DNA of 64,000 nucleotides from Candidatus Melainabacteria bacterium (GTDB lineage Bacteria; Cyanobacteriota; Vampirovibrionia; Obscuribacterales; Obscuribacteraceae): positions 40,020 to 104,019 of the forward strand of contig DAIDIP010000013.1 of assembly GCA_027451745.1 (NCBI GenBank). The letters run 5' to 3'. A program made the translations under genes and the position numbers. The stretch's first letter is position 1, and each line of letters begins with the position of its first letter. Below the pieces are notes generated by a model, which was given only the letters and a program-made list of their open reading frames with translations, was not told the DNA's origin and ran no database searches. Below, piece by piece: positions 26,575-35,970 of this stretch.

Positions 26575-26950
26575 AGCTCACACTCCACCGCGATACGATA
26601 TAAAATCTCGCACAATCAAGATTATGCATAACCATAGCAGAATAAATTATTTACAGCATTACTTACTTGAATGTATACAGCTTTTCAGGAAAATAGACAA
26701 AATCTAAGCTAGCGTAAGCTAACATAAAGACCATTAGCCATGCCGAAATTGGCAGTCTATATACAAACGAGAAGCAATGCCTCATTTAAATATATCCACC
26801 AGCAATGTTTAAAAACAATATGGAAACCAGAACGAATTTTAGCGTAACGCAGGACGACCATTTCGGCGTCCGGAGTGAAGCGTCTGTACGTGCGTCGAGG
26901 CGAGGGATGCAATGGCATATAAGTTATGCCATTGAAGCTTCGGAGCACAT
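26575..26950. promoter_or_regulatory. Divergent promoter region of the CHAT gene and glpD, with a hairpin at 26,910-26,934
   Basis: The 376-base gap is AT-rich near the CHAT gene and becomes GC-richer in the last 100 bases before glpD. In that part CAATGGCATA and TATGCCATTG form a perfect 10-bp stem with a 5-base loop, ending 16 bases before the glpD start. It could be an operator or a leader hairpin affecting ribosome access. No RNA gene is recognised. Confidence 0.4.
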
Positions 26951-28621
26951 ATGAAAGACCGAGATAGAACATTTGACTTAGCTAAAGTGAGAGAATACGA
27001 CCTCATCGTTATTGGAGGCGGTATTGTCGGTGCTGGAATAGCGCAAGATGCTGCTAGTCGTGGTTTGTCAGTACTGTTAATCGAAAAAGATGACTTTGCC
27101 TCGCATACATCTAGCAAAACAACCAAACTTATTCATGGTGGACTTCGATATTTAGAACAGGGGCGATTAAAACTCACTTATCAACTTAGCCAGGAGCGCG
27201 CCTTGCTTGAGCAACTAGCTCCTCACATAGTTAAAGACATAAGCTTCGTTTTACCTTTGGCTGAGAAAGACAAACTATTTGCCTTAAGAGCTCGCCTTGG
27301 TTTAACTTTGTATGATTTATTATCCTCTGGTTTTTCACACGGCATGCAGCAACACGAAACACTGGGAGCTAAAGAAGTTTTTGAAGCCGCTCCAGCTCTG
27401 AGCCAAGAACATATAGTTGGCGGCTTACGTTTTCATGATGCCATTACCGATGATGCACGTTTAGTCCTAAGTGTCGTTAAATCAGCCATGAGTTTGGGAG
27501 CTCATGTTCTTAATTATGTTGAAGCAATAGAATTAAAATTCCAAGACAATTTAGTACGTGAAATTGAATGCCGTGATCGTCTTGACGGCTCAACTTTCAC
27601 GCTCCGTTGCAAAGTATGTGTTAATGCTGCAGGAATATTTAGTGACCAAATTATCAATCTGGTCAAGAAAAAATGGAGACCACGAGTAGTGCCAGCCAAA
27701 GGTATTCACATCGTTCTTCCACTCTCTGCTTTTCCTACCAATACGGGTTTATTCTTACCTACTTCAGATAAACGTTATGTATTTGTTCTTCCTTGGCAAA
27801 GAGCCCTAATTATAGGACCCACAGATAGCATTTATAGTGGGGATCTCAATCATCCTTTAGCTAATAACGATGAAGTTGACTATTTACTCCAAGTCCTCAA
27901 TAAATATAATGGTGGCCGATTATTGAATCGAAGCGACATTAGCGCAACGTGGGCTGGTATAAGACCTTTAATTGCCCCCATGTCTAAGTCGAATGAAAAT
28001 GGAGAAGCATTATCCACAACTTCAAAATTATCTCGCGAGCACGAAATTTTTATTGGACCCAAAGGGCTTGTAAATGTCATCGGTGGTAAATTAACAAACT
28101 ATCGCCTTATGGCAGAACAAACTGTCGATCGCATACTTGATCGTTTTCCACAACTGACACGGGTGGAAGGTAAACGTACAAGAACAAAACGGATTATGCT
28201 AGGAGGCTGGTTAGATAAAGAAGACTTTTTGGCTAGCACTGCTCTAATCGCATCACGTGGCAGAAAGTTATCGTTAGATCCCGCCACCATAGATCATTTG
28301 ATTTCTTCCTATGGCAAAGAAGCACTCGCTATTTTAGATTTGATCGAGGAGAGCTCTGAACTCAAAGAACGGATTTGTCCAGAATACCCACCGATAATGG
28401 CCGAAGTTAACTTTAGCGTTAATTATGAAATGGCCGTTTCACTTGAAGATGTTTTAGCAAGACGAACTCGCCTACTAATGATCAATGAAAAACAATGCTT
28501 AGAAGCAGCACCAAAAGTAGTGCGTTATATGCAAGCTCTTTTAGGCTGGGATAATGTTCGCACCGAAGCAGAGTTGCAGGCCGTAGACAGTTCACTGCGC
28601 ACCTTGTCACCTGCTGAATAG
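26951..28621 (+). CDS. glpD: Glycerol-3-phosphate dehydrogenase, FAD-dependent (quinone-linked)
   Basis: GlpD oxidises glycerol 3-phosphate to dihydroxyacetone phosphate at the membrane and passes electrons to quinone. The N-terminal FAD fold is clear (YDLIVIGGGIVGAGIAQDAA). It is followed by SSKTTKLIHGGLRYLE and the WAGIRPL segment with a downstream GGKLTNYRLMAEQ, all characteristic of GlpD/GlpA. The C-terminal helical domain is present and the 556-residue length is normal. The gene converges on rsgA with only 4 bases between the stops. Confidence 0.92.
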   Translation: MKDRDRTFDLAKVREYDLIVIGGGIVGAGIAQDAASRGLSVLLIEKDDFASHTSSKTTKLIHGGLRYLEQGRLKLTYQLSQERALLEQLAPHIVKDISFVLPLAEKDKLFALRARLGLTLYDLLSSGFSHGMQQHETLGAKEVFEAAPALSQEHIVGGLRFHDAITDDARLVLSVVKSAMSLGAHVLNYVEAIELKFQDNLVREIECRDRLDGSTFTLRCKVCVNAAGIFSDQIINLVKKKWRPRVVPAKGIHIVLPLSAFPTNTGLFLPTSDKRYVFVLPWQRALIIGPTDSIYSGDLNHPLANNDEVDYLLQVLNKYNGGRLLNRSDISATWAGIRPLIAPMSKSNENGEALSTTSKLSREHEIFIGPKGLVNVIGGKLTNYRLMAEQTVDRILDRFPQLTRVEGKRTRTKRIMLGGWLDKEDFLASTALIASRGRKLSLDPATIDHLISSYGKEALAILDLIEESSELKERICPEYPPIMAEVNFSVNYEMAVSLEDVLARRTRLLMINEKQCLEAAPKVVRYMQALLGWDNVRTEAELQAVDSSLRTLSPAE

Positions 28622-28625
28622 GTTC

Positions 28626-29729
28626 TCACTCTTCAGCTTCAGCAGCAAGTGAGTCAAGATCAATTTTGCCTGGGCTAAATTGCTGTTTTTCTAATCTACG
28701 TGATGTAGCTCGATAACGTTTGTTTAAGCGTGGAATTTTTTTTGCTCTCTCATCATTATCATCTTTTCCGCCGACATATTTTACTTTGCTGTCTATTTTG
28801 GTTGATTGGCTTTGTTCTTCTCTTTGCCTTTCTTTAGACTCTTCAACTAATGTCATATAACTTAAATATCGATCCTTGCTTATTGAATGCAAATTAGCTA
28901 AAACATTGCAACCTTCTTCCACTAAATGCAAACAATTAGAATACTTGCAATTTGTAGCCAGTTCTTTTATCTCTGGAAATAAAAAAGGGATATTTTGTGG
29001 ATCGCTATGGGTTAATTCAGACACACTAAATCCAGGCGTGTCTGCCACCCAGGTGGGGTTCTCTCCTCTTATTTCCTCAAGTCGGTAAATCTCGCTTGCT
29101 GTCGTAGTATGTTTGCCAACACCAAATTCGTTTTCCATAATTCCGGTCTTTAAGTTTAAACCCGGCTTAAGAACATTGAGTAAAGTTGACTTACCAACCC
29201 CTGATGGACCAGTAAAAATAGAAAATCGTCCCTGTAATTCATCTGTCAATTCAGGCATACCAAAGCCTGTACGAGCTGAGGTTATGTGTAATTTATAACC
29301 CAGTCTTTCATAAACATTCCGTAAAGACTGAATATCGTCTTCATTAGCCAAATCACATTTATTGAAACATAGAATGAAAGATACATCAGGCAATTCCAGC
29401 TGAAAATGCACAAGATAGCGATCACACCATAGCGGATGCCATTCCGGCTGGTGTATTGCTTGAACTATCACTACCTGGTCAACATTTGCCAAAGGAGGAC
29501 GGGAAAGAGAATTCCGTCTTGGCTGACAGGCTGATATTACAGCCTGTGACAATTCAGTATCAATATCACTGATTTCGACAATATCACCAGCAAAAATAGA
29601 TACTCTTTCTTTCTTCAAGCGTCCACGAGCAGGACATAGAAATTCGAGATTAAGGTCTTTTTGGTAAACTAGATAACCACCAGCGTGGCTTCTTAATACT
29701 GTACCTGTTAAGACTCTGTTGGGAACCAT
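28626..29729 (-). CDS. rsgA: Ribosome small-subunit-dependent GTPase RsgA
   Basis: RsgA is a circularly permuted GTPase that assists late 30S assembly. The order OB-fold, then G4 (NKCDL), G5, G1 (GPSGVGKSTLLN) and G3 (DTPGF) is the permuted arrangement. The zinc finger CKYSNCLHLVEEGC supplies the Cys/His ligands. A basic, low-complexity C-terminal tail of about 75 residues extends beyond the usual end. The ATG overlaps the stop of an upstream 62-codon frame as TAATG, suggesting translational coupling. Confidence 0.93.
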   Translation of the reverse strand: MVPNRVLTGTVLRSHAGGYLVYQKDLNLEFLCPARGRLKKERVSIFAGDIVEISDIDTELSQAVISACQPRRNSLSRPPLANVDQVVIVQAIHQPEWHPLWCDRYLVHFQLELPDVSFILCFNKCDLANEDDIQSLRNVYERLGYKLHITSARTGFGMPELTDELQGRFSIFTGPSGVGKSTLLNVLKPGLNLKTGIMENEFGVGKHTTTASEIYRLEEIRGENPTWVADTPGFSVSELTHSDPQNIPFLFPEIKELATNCKYSNCLHLVEEGCNVLANLHSISKDRYLSYMTLVEESKERQREEQSQSTKIDSKVKYVGGKDDNDERAKKIPRLNKRYRATSRRLEKQQFSPGKIDLDSLAAEAEE

Positions 29730-29917
29730 TACAATATTTCCGTATTAAATAATAAAGACTTGGTATCATTAACAATTTTGCCCTGACAATAGTCTATCCA
29801 GCAATCTAGTATAACGCACCCAATACAGACATACATCCCTGCCGCCAGACCGATTAAACCAACATACAGTAACCTTACAATCCCACAAAGCGCCCTGCCT
29901 AATAATAAACCAAACAT
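29729..29917 (-). CDS. Small membrane protein coupled to rsgA
   Basis: This 62-codon frame starts at an ATG 19 bases from the divergent typA start and ends in a TAATG overlap with rsgA. The product is mostly one or two hydrophobic helices (MFGLLLGRALCGIVRLLYVG and the following LIGLAAGMYVCIGCVILDCW), then a short polar tail. The exact stop-start overlap argues that it is translated. I do not recognise the family, and no clear ribosome binding site is seen. Confidence 0.42.
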   Translation of the reverse strand: MFGLLLGRALCGIVRLLYVGLIGLAAGMYVCIGCVILDCWIDYCQGKIVNDTKSLLFNTEIL

Positions 29918-29935
29918 AGCAAGGTAAAATCTATA

Positions 29936-31828
29936 ATGCCAGTACAAGAAAAAACAATGGAAGCCATGGATCAAGAAAACAGCTCAAATACAAACACTAC
30001 GCCAGTCCCTGCTGGCGCAGAAGCACTCGGCAATGGAAACAAACATCCCCTTGCTCATATTCGCAATATTGCTATTATTGCCCACGTTGACCATGGTAAA
30101 ACCACATTGGTTGATGGGTTTTTGCGTCAAACTGGCATATTCAGAGACAATGAAGAATTAGTCACTTGCGTTATGGATTCAAATACTCTTGAAAGAGAGC
30201 GTGGAATCACCATTTTGGCTAAAAATACAGCTGTAAACTATAAAGACCATTTAATCAATATTATAGACACCCCCGGTCACGCGGACTTCGGCGGCGAGGT
30301 GGAACGCATTTTGGGTATGGTTGATGGAGCATTGCTTATTGTTGATGCGGCTGAAGGACCCATGCCTCAAACCCGCTTTGTTCTGCGCAAAGCTTTGGAA
30401 CGCGGGCTAAGACCGGTTGTGGTCATCAATAAAATTGACCGTCCTAATATAGATCCTCATATCGCTGTCGATAAAGTATTTGATTTATTTGTTGAATTGG
30501 GCGCCCACGACAAACAACTTGATTTTCCTTATATTTTTGCTTCTGGACAACAAGGTTTTGCTGTTAAAGAAGTTGGTGATGAGCAGAAAAACTTATCTCC
30601 ATTGCTCGATTTAATTTTGGAACATTGCCCACATCCAGTTGGGGAAATAGATGCTCCCTTGCAAATGCAAGTCACTATTCTCGACTACAGTGATTATTTA
30701 GGACGACTAGCTATTGGCCGTATTTATAACGGTACTATTGAAGACGGACAACAAGTTGCCCTCATAAAAGAAGATGGTGAAATAGTCAGAAGCAAAATAG
30801 CCAAACTATTCACTTTTAAAGGACTTGATCGTATTGAAGTCAAAAAGGTTACTGCTGGTCAAATTGTTGGCATAGCTGGTTTTGCTAATGCCAATGTAGG
30901 CGACACCATAACTAACGCTGACAAAACCGAAGCTTTGCCACGTATTAAAGTTGATGAGCCAACAATGAAAATGGCTTTTATTGTTAATAACAGCCCGTTT
31001 GCTGGACAAGAAGGACAATTTGTTACCTCTAGACAATTACGCGCCCGTTTAATGCGTGAATTGGAAACTAATGTCAGCTTACGTGTTGTAGACACTGATG
31101 ACACTGACACTTTCATGGTCAGTGGACGTGGCGAACTTCACCTAGGCATATTGATTGAAACAATGCGCCGTGAAGGCTTTGAATTCCAAGTTTCCCGTCC
31201 AGAAGTAATTCTAAAAACAATTGATGGACAAGAATGTGAGCCATTTGAAAAACTTTTCCTTGATCTCAAAGACGAGTTTACTGGCTCGGTTATGCAAGAA
31301 CTTGGCTCAAGAAAAGCCGATCTGCAAAACATGCATGTTGACCGCGGTCAAGCAGTATTGGAGTTCTTAATTCCTACACGTGGTTTAATCGGCTTCCGCA
31401 GCGAATTCTTGCGCCTCACCAAAGGCACCGGCATTATGAACCACTCTTTCTTTCAATACCGTCCATGGTGCGGTGAAATTACTGGTCAGCGCAATGGTGT
31501 TCTAGTTGCTTGGGAAGAAGGTGTCGCAACTGCTTATGCTCTCCAAGGAGCTGAAGATCGTGGCGTATTCTTTATCAAACCAGCCACCAAGGTATATGGC
31601 GGCATGATTATTGGTGAAAATACTCGTCCTCAAGACCTGGATATTAATATCTGCAAGACTAAAAAGCTAACTAATATGCGTAGCGCTGGCAGCGAAGTGC
31701 TTGCTACTCTACAAGCCCCAAGAGAGATGGGACTTGAGCGTTGTTTAGAATATATTCAAGCTGATGAATTAGTCGAAGTAACTCCAAAAAGCATCCGCAT
31801 GCGCAAACGCAATTTGAGCAGAAAATAA
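29936..31828 (+). CDS. typA: Ribosome-associated translational GTPase TypA/BipA
   Basis: TypA/BipA is an elongation-factor-like GTPase that acts on the ribosome in assembly and stress adaptation. The G domain is complete: AHVDHGKTTLVDGFLR (G1), the RGITI switch, DTPGHADFGGEV (G3), NKIDRPN (G4). These are followed by the domain II, III and V regions, including GRGELHLGILIETMRREG and the BipA-specific C-terminal domain ending near SIRMRKR. The 630 residues include a 40-residue polar N-terminal extension compared with typical TypA; an internal ATG seven codons in is another possible start. Confidence 0.94.
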   Translation: MPVQEKTMEAMDQENSSNTNTTPVPAGAEALGNGNKHPLAHIRNIAIIAHVDHGKTTLVDGFLRQTGIFRDNEELVTCVMDSNTLERERGITILAKNTAVNYKDHLINIIDTPGHADFGGEVERILGMVDGALLIVDAAEGPMPQTRFVLRKALERGLRPVVVINKIDRPNIDPHIAVDKVFDLFVELGAHDKQLDFPYIFASGQQGFAVKEVGDEQKNLSPLLDLILEHCPHPVGEIDAPLQMQVTILDYSDYLGRLAIGRIYNGTIEDGQQVALIKEDGEIVRSKIAKLFTFKGLDRIEVKKVTAGQIVGIAGFANANVGDTITNADKTEALPRIKVDEPTMKMAFIVNNSPFAGQEGQFVTSRQLRARLMRELETNVSLRVVDTDDTDTFMVSGRGELHLGILIETMRREGFEFQVSRPEVILKTIDGQECEPFEKLFLDLKDEFTGSVMQELGSRKADLQNMHVDRGQAVLEFLIPTRGLIGFRSEFLRLTKGTGIMNHSFFQYRPWCGEITGQRNGVLVAWEEGVATAYALQGAEDRGVFFIKPATKVYGGMIIGENTRPQDLDINICKTKKLTNMRSAGSEVLATLQAPREMGLERCLEYIQADELVEVTPKSIRMRKRNLSRK

Positions 31829-31852
31829 CCTAACTTTTGGCGGTCCGAAGAG

Positions 31853-31882
31853 CATCCAAGAATAGGATGCGTCTGTTCAGAA
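31853..31882. other. Short hairpin between convergent typA and glnN
   Basis: GCATCC and GGATGC form a 6-bp stem with a 7-base loop within this span, in the gap between the two stops. No T-run follows on either side, so it is at best a weak terminator. Confidence 0.2.
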
Positions 31883-31937
31883 ACTAGTTCTTATAAAATG
31901 GCTATGCACTAAGTAAGGTGTATCTGACGTCCCATCT

Positions 31938-34250
31938 TTAATATATGTAGAGCATTTCTCTGAATTTAGGCAATGGCCACAAACTGTCGTCCACTAGTGT
32001 TTCAAGTTCATCAGCTGCTGCCCGCACTTCATTCATTGCTGATACTACACGCTCTTGATAGTATCGTGCGTGCGTATAAACATCTGAATGACCTTCATCA
32101 TCATCTTTGCTGCTCTTAATATAAGAATTGAGCACATCAATTGCGCCGTGCAAATGTCCAATTTTATTGCACAAATCTCTAAGCATAGATTCGTGGGCAG
32201 TAATTTGGGCACCACCAATAGCTGCTTTAGTTGCAACAATTGCTGAGGCAAGCTGACTTTGATATTCAATTGCAGCTGGCAATATCATTGTCGAAGCAAT
32301 TTCAGCTGTAAGTAAAGACTCTATATTGATAGTCTTACAATATGCTTCTAGCATAATATGGTATCGGCTTTCTAATTCATCCTCTTTCAGCACACCTTGT
32401 TTGGTAAACAGCTCTTTGGCTTCTTTTGTTACTAAAGAAGGTAATGCTTCAACAGTATTTCTAAAATTAGGCAAGCCACGTTTTTCCGCTTCTTTATGCC
32501 AAGCTTCAGAATAATTATCACCATTGAATATTACTCGTTCATTTTCAGTCAGCACCTTTTTAACGACTGCTTGAACAGCTTTCTTTAATTCAGTACCTTT
32601 TTTTGTTTCGGCTTCAATAGCATCAGCTACATATTGCAAAGAGTCAGCCACCATTGTATTTAATATGGTATTTGGCCAGGCAATTGATTGGCTAGAACCT
32701 ACTGCCCGAAATTCAAACTTATTGCCTGTAAAAGCAAATGGTGAAGTACGATTGCGATCAGATTCATCTGGGGAGATTTCTGGCAGCATCGAGACACCAA
32801 TTTCAATTACACGCTTAGCTTTGCCTTTATCGTCAGCTTTACCACTGATAATGCCTGTCACAACTTCAGCCAATTTATCACCCAGATAAATGCTCATGAT
32901 TGCTGGCGGAGCCTCATTGGCGCCTAAACGGTGATCATTATGAGCACTAGCAATACTAGCTCTAAGCAAAGCACCGTATTTATTTACTGCCCGAATTACA
33001 GCTGTGAGCACTACTAAGAACTGCTCATTCTCATGCGGTGTAGAACCTGGTTCAAGCAGATTATTGCCTTCATCATCTGCCATTGACCAGTTATTATGTT
33101 TGCCGCTGCCGTTTATGCCACTAAATGGCTTTTCATGCAATAAGCATCTAAGCCCGTGCTTAAGTGCTGTTTTACGGAAAATTTCCATAAGAAGCATATT
33201 GTGATCGCAAGCAACATTACTGGCTTCAAAAATTGGAGCAACTTCAAATTGTCCTGGAGCAACTTCATTATGTCTTGTTTTAACTGGTACGCCCAATTTA
33301 TACAATTCAAATTCAGCATCTTGCATAAAAGCCAGCACACGCTCACGAATAGAACCCCAATAATGGTCTTCCATTTCTTGACCTTTAGGTGGTTTAGCGC
33401 CAAATAAAGCCCGTCCAGCATTAATTAAATCTGGACGAGCAAGATAAAACGCTTCATCAATCAAGAAATATTCTTGTTCTGGTCCCACAGTACATGAAAC
33501 CCGTTTGACAGCCTTATTACCTAATACATGCAAAAGCCTTACAGCTTGCTTACTAATTGCCTCTAAAGATCTAAGCAATGGCGTCTTTTTATCTAAAGCT
33601 TGTCCGCTATAAGAACAAAATACAGAAGGAATACACAAAGTTTTTCCGTTGGTGCCTTCCATAATAAAAGCTGGACTGGTTGGGTCCCACCCTGTGTATC
33701 CACGCGCTTCAAATGTTGACCGAATACCACCGGAAGGAAAACTTGAGGCATCCGGCTCGCCCTGTACCAAAAACTTGCCAGCAAATTCAACTAAAGCTTT
33801 GTCTTCTCCTGTTGGAGTAACAAATGAATCATGTTTTTCTGCTGTAAGACCTGTCATAGGTAAGAACCAATGACAGAAATGAGTTGCCCCTTTTGAAACA
33901 GCCCAATCTTTCATGGCGTTAGCGACGATATCTGCTAAAGCGGGATCTAAACGCTCACCTTTATCCAAGCAAGCAGTGATTGATTTATAAACAGACTTAG
34001 GCAAAAGAGCACGCATTGTCGCTCTATTGAATACATTACTGCCATAAACTTCTGTTAGAGGCGTAACCGTATAGTCGACACTACTTGCTGCTGGACGGTG
34101 CTGACGAACACTCTGCATAAGCGCGCTTCGGGGTGAACCACTTCGTCCAGCATATTTATAGGACTTGTTATGTGCAGTCATGTGTAGTGTTCCTTCAGCA
34201 GGTAGTGTTTTAGTCATTTCATTCGCCTCTAATTTTCTAGCTTCTTCCAT
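31938..34250 (-). CDS. glnN: Glutamine synthetase type III
   Basis: Type III glutamine synthetases (GlnN) make glutamine from glutamate, ammonia and ATP as large dodecamers. The 770-residue length is far above type I (about 470) and fits type III. The conserved motifs include GPEQEYFLID, the NEVAPGQFEVAPIFE region, INGSGKHNNWSM, and NRTSPFAFTGNKFEFRAVGS. The ATG at 34,250 follows an AAAGGGA site at a good distance; internal ATGs also exist. No glutamine riboswitch was recognised upstream. It converges on typA across a gap of about 110 bases. Confidence 0.93.
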   Translation of the reverse strand: MEEARKLEANEMTKTLPAEGTLHMTAHNKSYKYAGRSGSPRSALMQSVRQHRPAASSVDYTVTPLTEVYGSNVFNRATMRALLPKSVYKSITACLDKGERLDPALADIVANAMKDWAVSKGATHFCHWFLPMTGLTAEKHDSFVTPTGEDKALVEFAGKFLVQGEPDASSFPSGGIRSTFEARGYTGWDPTSPAFIMEGTNGKTLCIPSVFCSYSGQALDKKTPLLRSLEAISKQAVRLLHVLGNKAVKRVSCTVGPEQEYFLIDEAFYLARPDLINAGRALFGAKPPKGQEMEDHYWGSIRERVLAFMQDAEFELYKLGVPVKTRHNEVAPGQFEVAPIFEASNVACDHNMLLMEIFRKTALKHGLRCLLHEKPFSGINGSGKHNNWSMADDEGNNLLEPGSTPHENEQFLVVLTAVIRAVNKYGALLRASIASAHNDHRLGANEAPPAIMSIYLGDKLAEVVTGIISGKADDKGKAKRVIEIGVSMLPEISPDESDRNRTSPFAFTGNKFEFRAVGSSQSIAWPNTILNTMVADSLQYVADAIEAETKKGTELKKAVQAVVKKVLTENERVIFNGDNYSEAWHKEAEKRGLPNFRNTVEALPSLVTKEAKELFTKQGVLKEDELESRYHIMLEAYCKTINIESLLTAEIASTMILPAAIEYQSQLASAIVATKAAIGGAQITAHESMLRDLCNKIGHLHGAIDVLNSYIKSSKDDDEGHSDVYTHARYYQERVVSAMNEVRAAADELETLVDDSLWPLPKFREMLYIY

Positions 34251-34340
34251 GTGTCCCTTTATTATCTATTGCGGTAGTCATTTCATTTATTTATTACTTT
34301 ATTACTTTCGTTTCACATCGCCTCAACCAAACCTCTTTTC

Positions 34341-34772
34341 TTAAATGCCCAAAGCCTTAAGAATGACGCGCTTTCGTCGCTGTCCATCAAATTCTGCATA
34401 AAAAATCTGTTCCCAAGGTCCCAAGTCTAACTTGCCTTCTGTTACCGGAACAATGACCTGGTGATTAATAAGCATCCGCTTTAAATGAGCATCGCCATTA
34501 TCTTCACCGGTATTATGATGTTTGTAATTCGGATTAACTGGCGCTAGTTTTTCTATCCAGGCGTCGATATCCTGAATTAAACCTTCTTCCCAGTCATTTA
34601 TATATATGCCTGCTGTAATGTGCATTGCAGACACTAAAACCATGCCTTCTTTTAGCCCGCACTCGGCAACAAAATTGGCTACTTCATCAGTAATCCTTAT
34701 ATACTCTCGCCGAGATTTGGTGGTAAACCACAAATACTTGGTTTCAGCACGCATTGTCGCTGTGGATTTCAC
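34341..34772 (-). CDS. YjbQ/UPF0047 family protein
   Basis: The 143-residue product has the UPF0047 signature: [16 protein letters not shown], the [14 protein letters not shown] metal-binding segment, and [18 protein letters not shown] at the end. E. coli YjbQ has low thiamin-phosphate-synthase activity, but the physiological role of the family is unsettled. The histidines and acidic residues that build the metal site are present. The gene is on the same strand as glnN, 90 bases upstream of it, so cotranscription is possible. Confidence 0.85.
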   Translation of the reverse strand: MKSTATMRAETKYLWFTTKSRREYIRITDEVANFVAECGLKEGMVLVSAMHITAGIYINDWEEGLIQDIDAWIEKLAPVNPNYKHHNTGEDNGDAHLKRMLINHQVIVPVTEGKLDLGPWEQIFYAEFDGQRRKRVILKALGI

Positions 34773-34955
34773 AGGAAGTCTCCAAGAAGACGTCTACCAA
34801 AGGCACTCTGTGGGATAGCGCAAGTCAAGCACATTCTCACATCTATAAATATAACTCCAATCTTTACCTGGCAACACCAAGTTGAACAGCTATTAACCCT
34901 TTATTGCTTATTTTTGCTATTCGCTTATAGTAGCTTAATCTGCCACTTAAAGTTC

Positions 34956-35960
34956 TTACTTGCTCTTCTGTAATTCGCTCAATCTGCGCTTTATATCATC
35001 TTGTTGAGGGTCAAGCTGCAAAGCGCGTTCGTAAGCCTTCTTTGCTTCACTTATTTTGTTTTGCTTATCAAGCAATTTTGCTAATTTAGTCCATAGCCCA
35101 GCATTAGAATAAATAGGCAATTTGGTATGCAAAGTTAACATAGGCAAGCCGAAAAAATTTTCCGTTCCGCTTGGAACTTCTACATTACCCACTAAATAAT
35201 TTGGTGCTAAGTCAATTGCCTTTTCAATTTCTTTTGTAGCATTAACGATATCGCCTTTTGCTTCTAAGAACCAAGCCAAATCGGTATGCAAAGCAGGAGA
35301 TTTAGGATCAATAGAAATTGCTTTATTGAGTTCTTGTATTGCCTCATTTTGTCGCGACATTTTCCCTAACAAATAAGCAAAATCTGCATGAGCATAGGCT
35401 TCCTCGGTTGATGGTCCACTGCTCAAGGAAAAACTATCTTTATATATTTTTTCTGCCTCATCAGTCATTGCACTATTGGCAAGCGCAAAAGCTAATGAAC
35501 GCATAATTGTGACATTATTAGGCACATAATAGTTTGCCCAACGCAGCTCAAATATTTCTCTGTCAATTTTATTTTGCTCACCATATTTAATTGCTTTGCG
35601 ATAATGCAATTTGGCCGTATCTTGATCTAGCTGCTTTTGTTCTTCTTCATTTAGAGGAATTGCTTTTCCAAGACCTACCACAATCATAAATTCCGCTACT
35701 GCCTGCGGAAAGTTTAAATGCATCAAAGAAGTAAACATATAATCTCGGTGGGCTTTTCTGGACTGTGGACGTCTTATTAAAGCTTGCTCTAATTCCACTT
35801 CGGCAAGATCAAAATCTGCCCTAGTAATATATTGATGAGCCAGATGATAATGCACATCAAAATTGTTAACGGATTCAAGATCTTGAGCACCAAATGCAGT
35901 GCCAGCATTTGCTATGACGAGCAACAAGCTGAGCGCAACACTAAGTATTTTCTTTTCCAT
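34956..35960 (-). CDS. Exported TPR-repeat protein
   Basis: A cleavable signal peptide (VALSLLLVIANAGTAFGA) is followed by about 310 residues of tetratricopeptide repeats. Examples are YHLAHQYITRADFDLAEVEL near the N-terminus and AKKAYERALQLDPQQDDIK at the C-terminus. No enzymatic motif is present. Its start is 10 bases after the lpxI stop on the same strand, so the two genes are probably cotranscribed; an envelope role would fit that linkage. Confidence 0.75.
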   Translation of the reverse strand: MEKKILSVALSLLLVIANAGTAFGAQDLESVNNFDVHYHLAHQYITRADFDLAEVELEQALIRRPQSRKAHRDYMFTSLMHLNFPQAVAEFMIVVGLGKAIPLNEEEQKQLDQDTAKLHYRKAIKYGEQNKIDREIFELRWANYYVPNNVTIMRSLAFALANSAMTDEAEKIYKDSFSLSSGPSTEEAYAHADFAYLLGKMSRQNEAIQELNKAISIDPKSPALHTDLAWFLEAKGDIVNATKEIEKAIDLAPNYLVGNVEVPSGTENFFGLPMLTLHTKLPIYSNAGLWTKLAKLLDKQNKISEAKKAYERALQLDPQQDDIKRRLSELQKSK

Positions 35961-35970
35961 ATTGTTCTTT

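Noticed and set aside
34266..34279. 14-mer CTATTGCGGTAGTC also found at 60,655-60,668 next to the integrase
   Set aside because: Several 14-base matches are expected by chance in 64 kb, and the copy near glnN is not part of any motif cluster.
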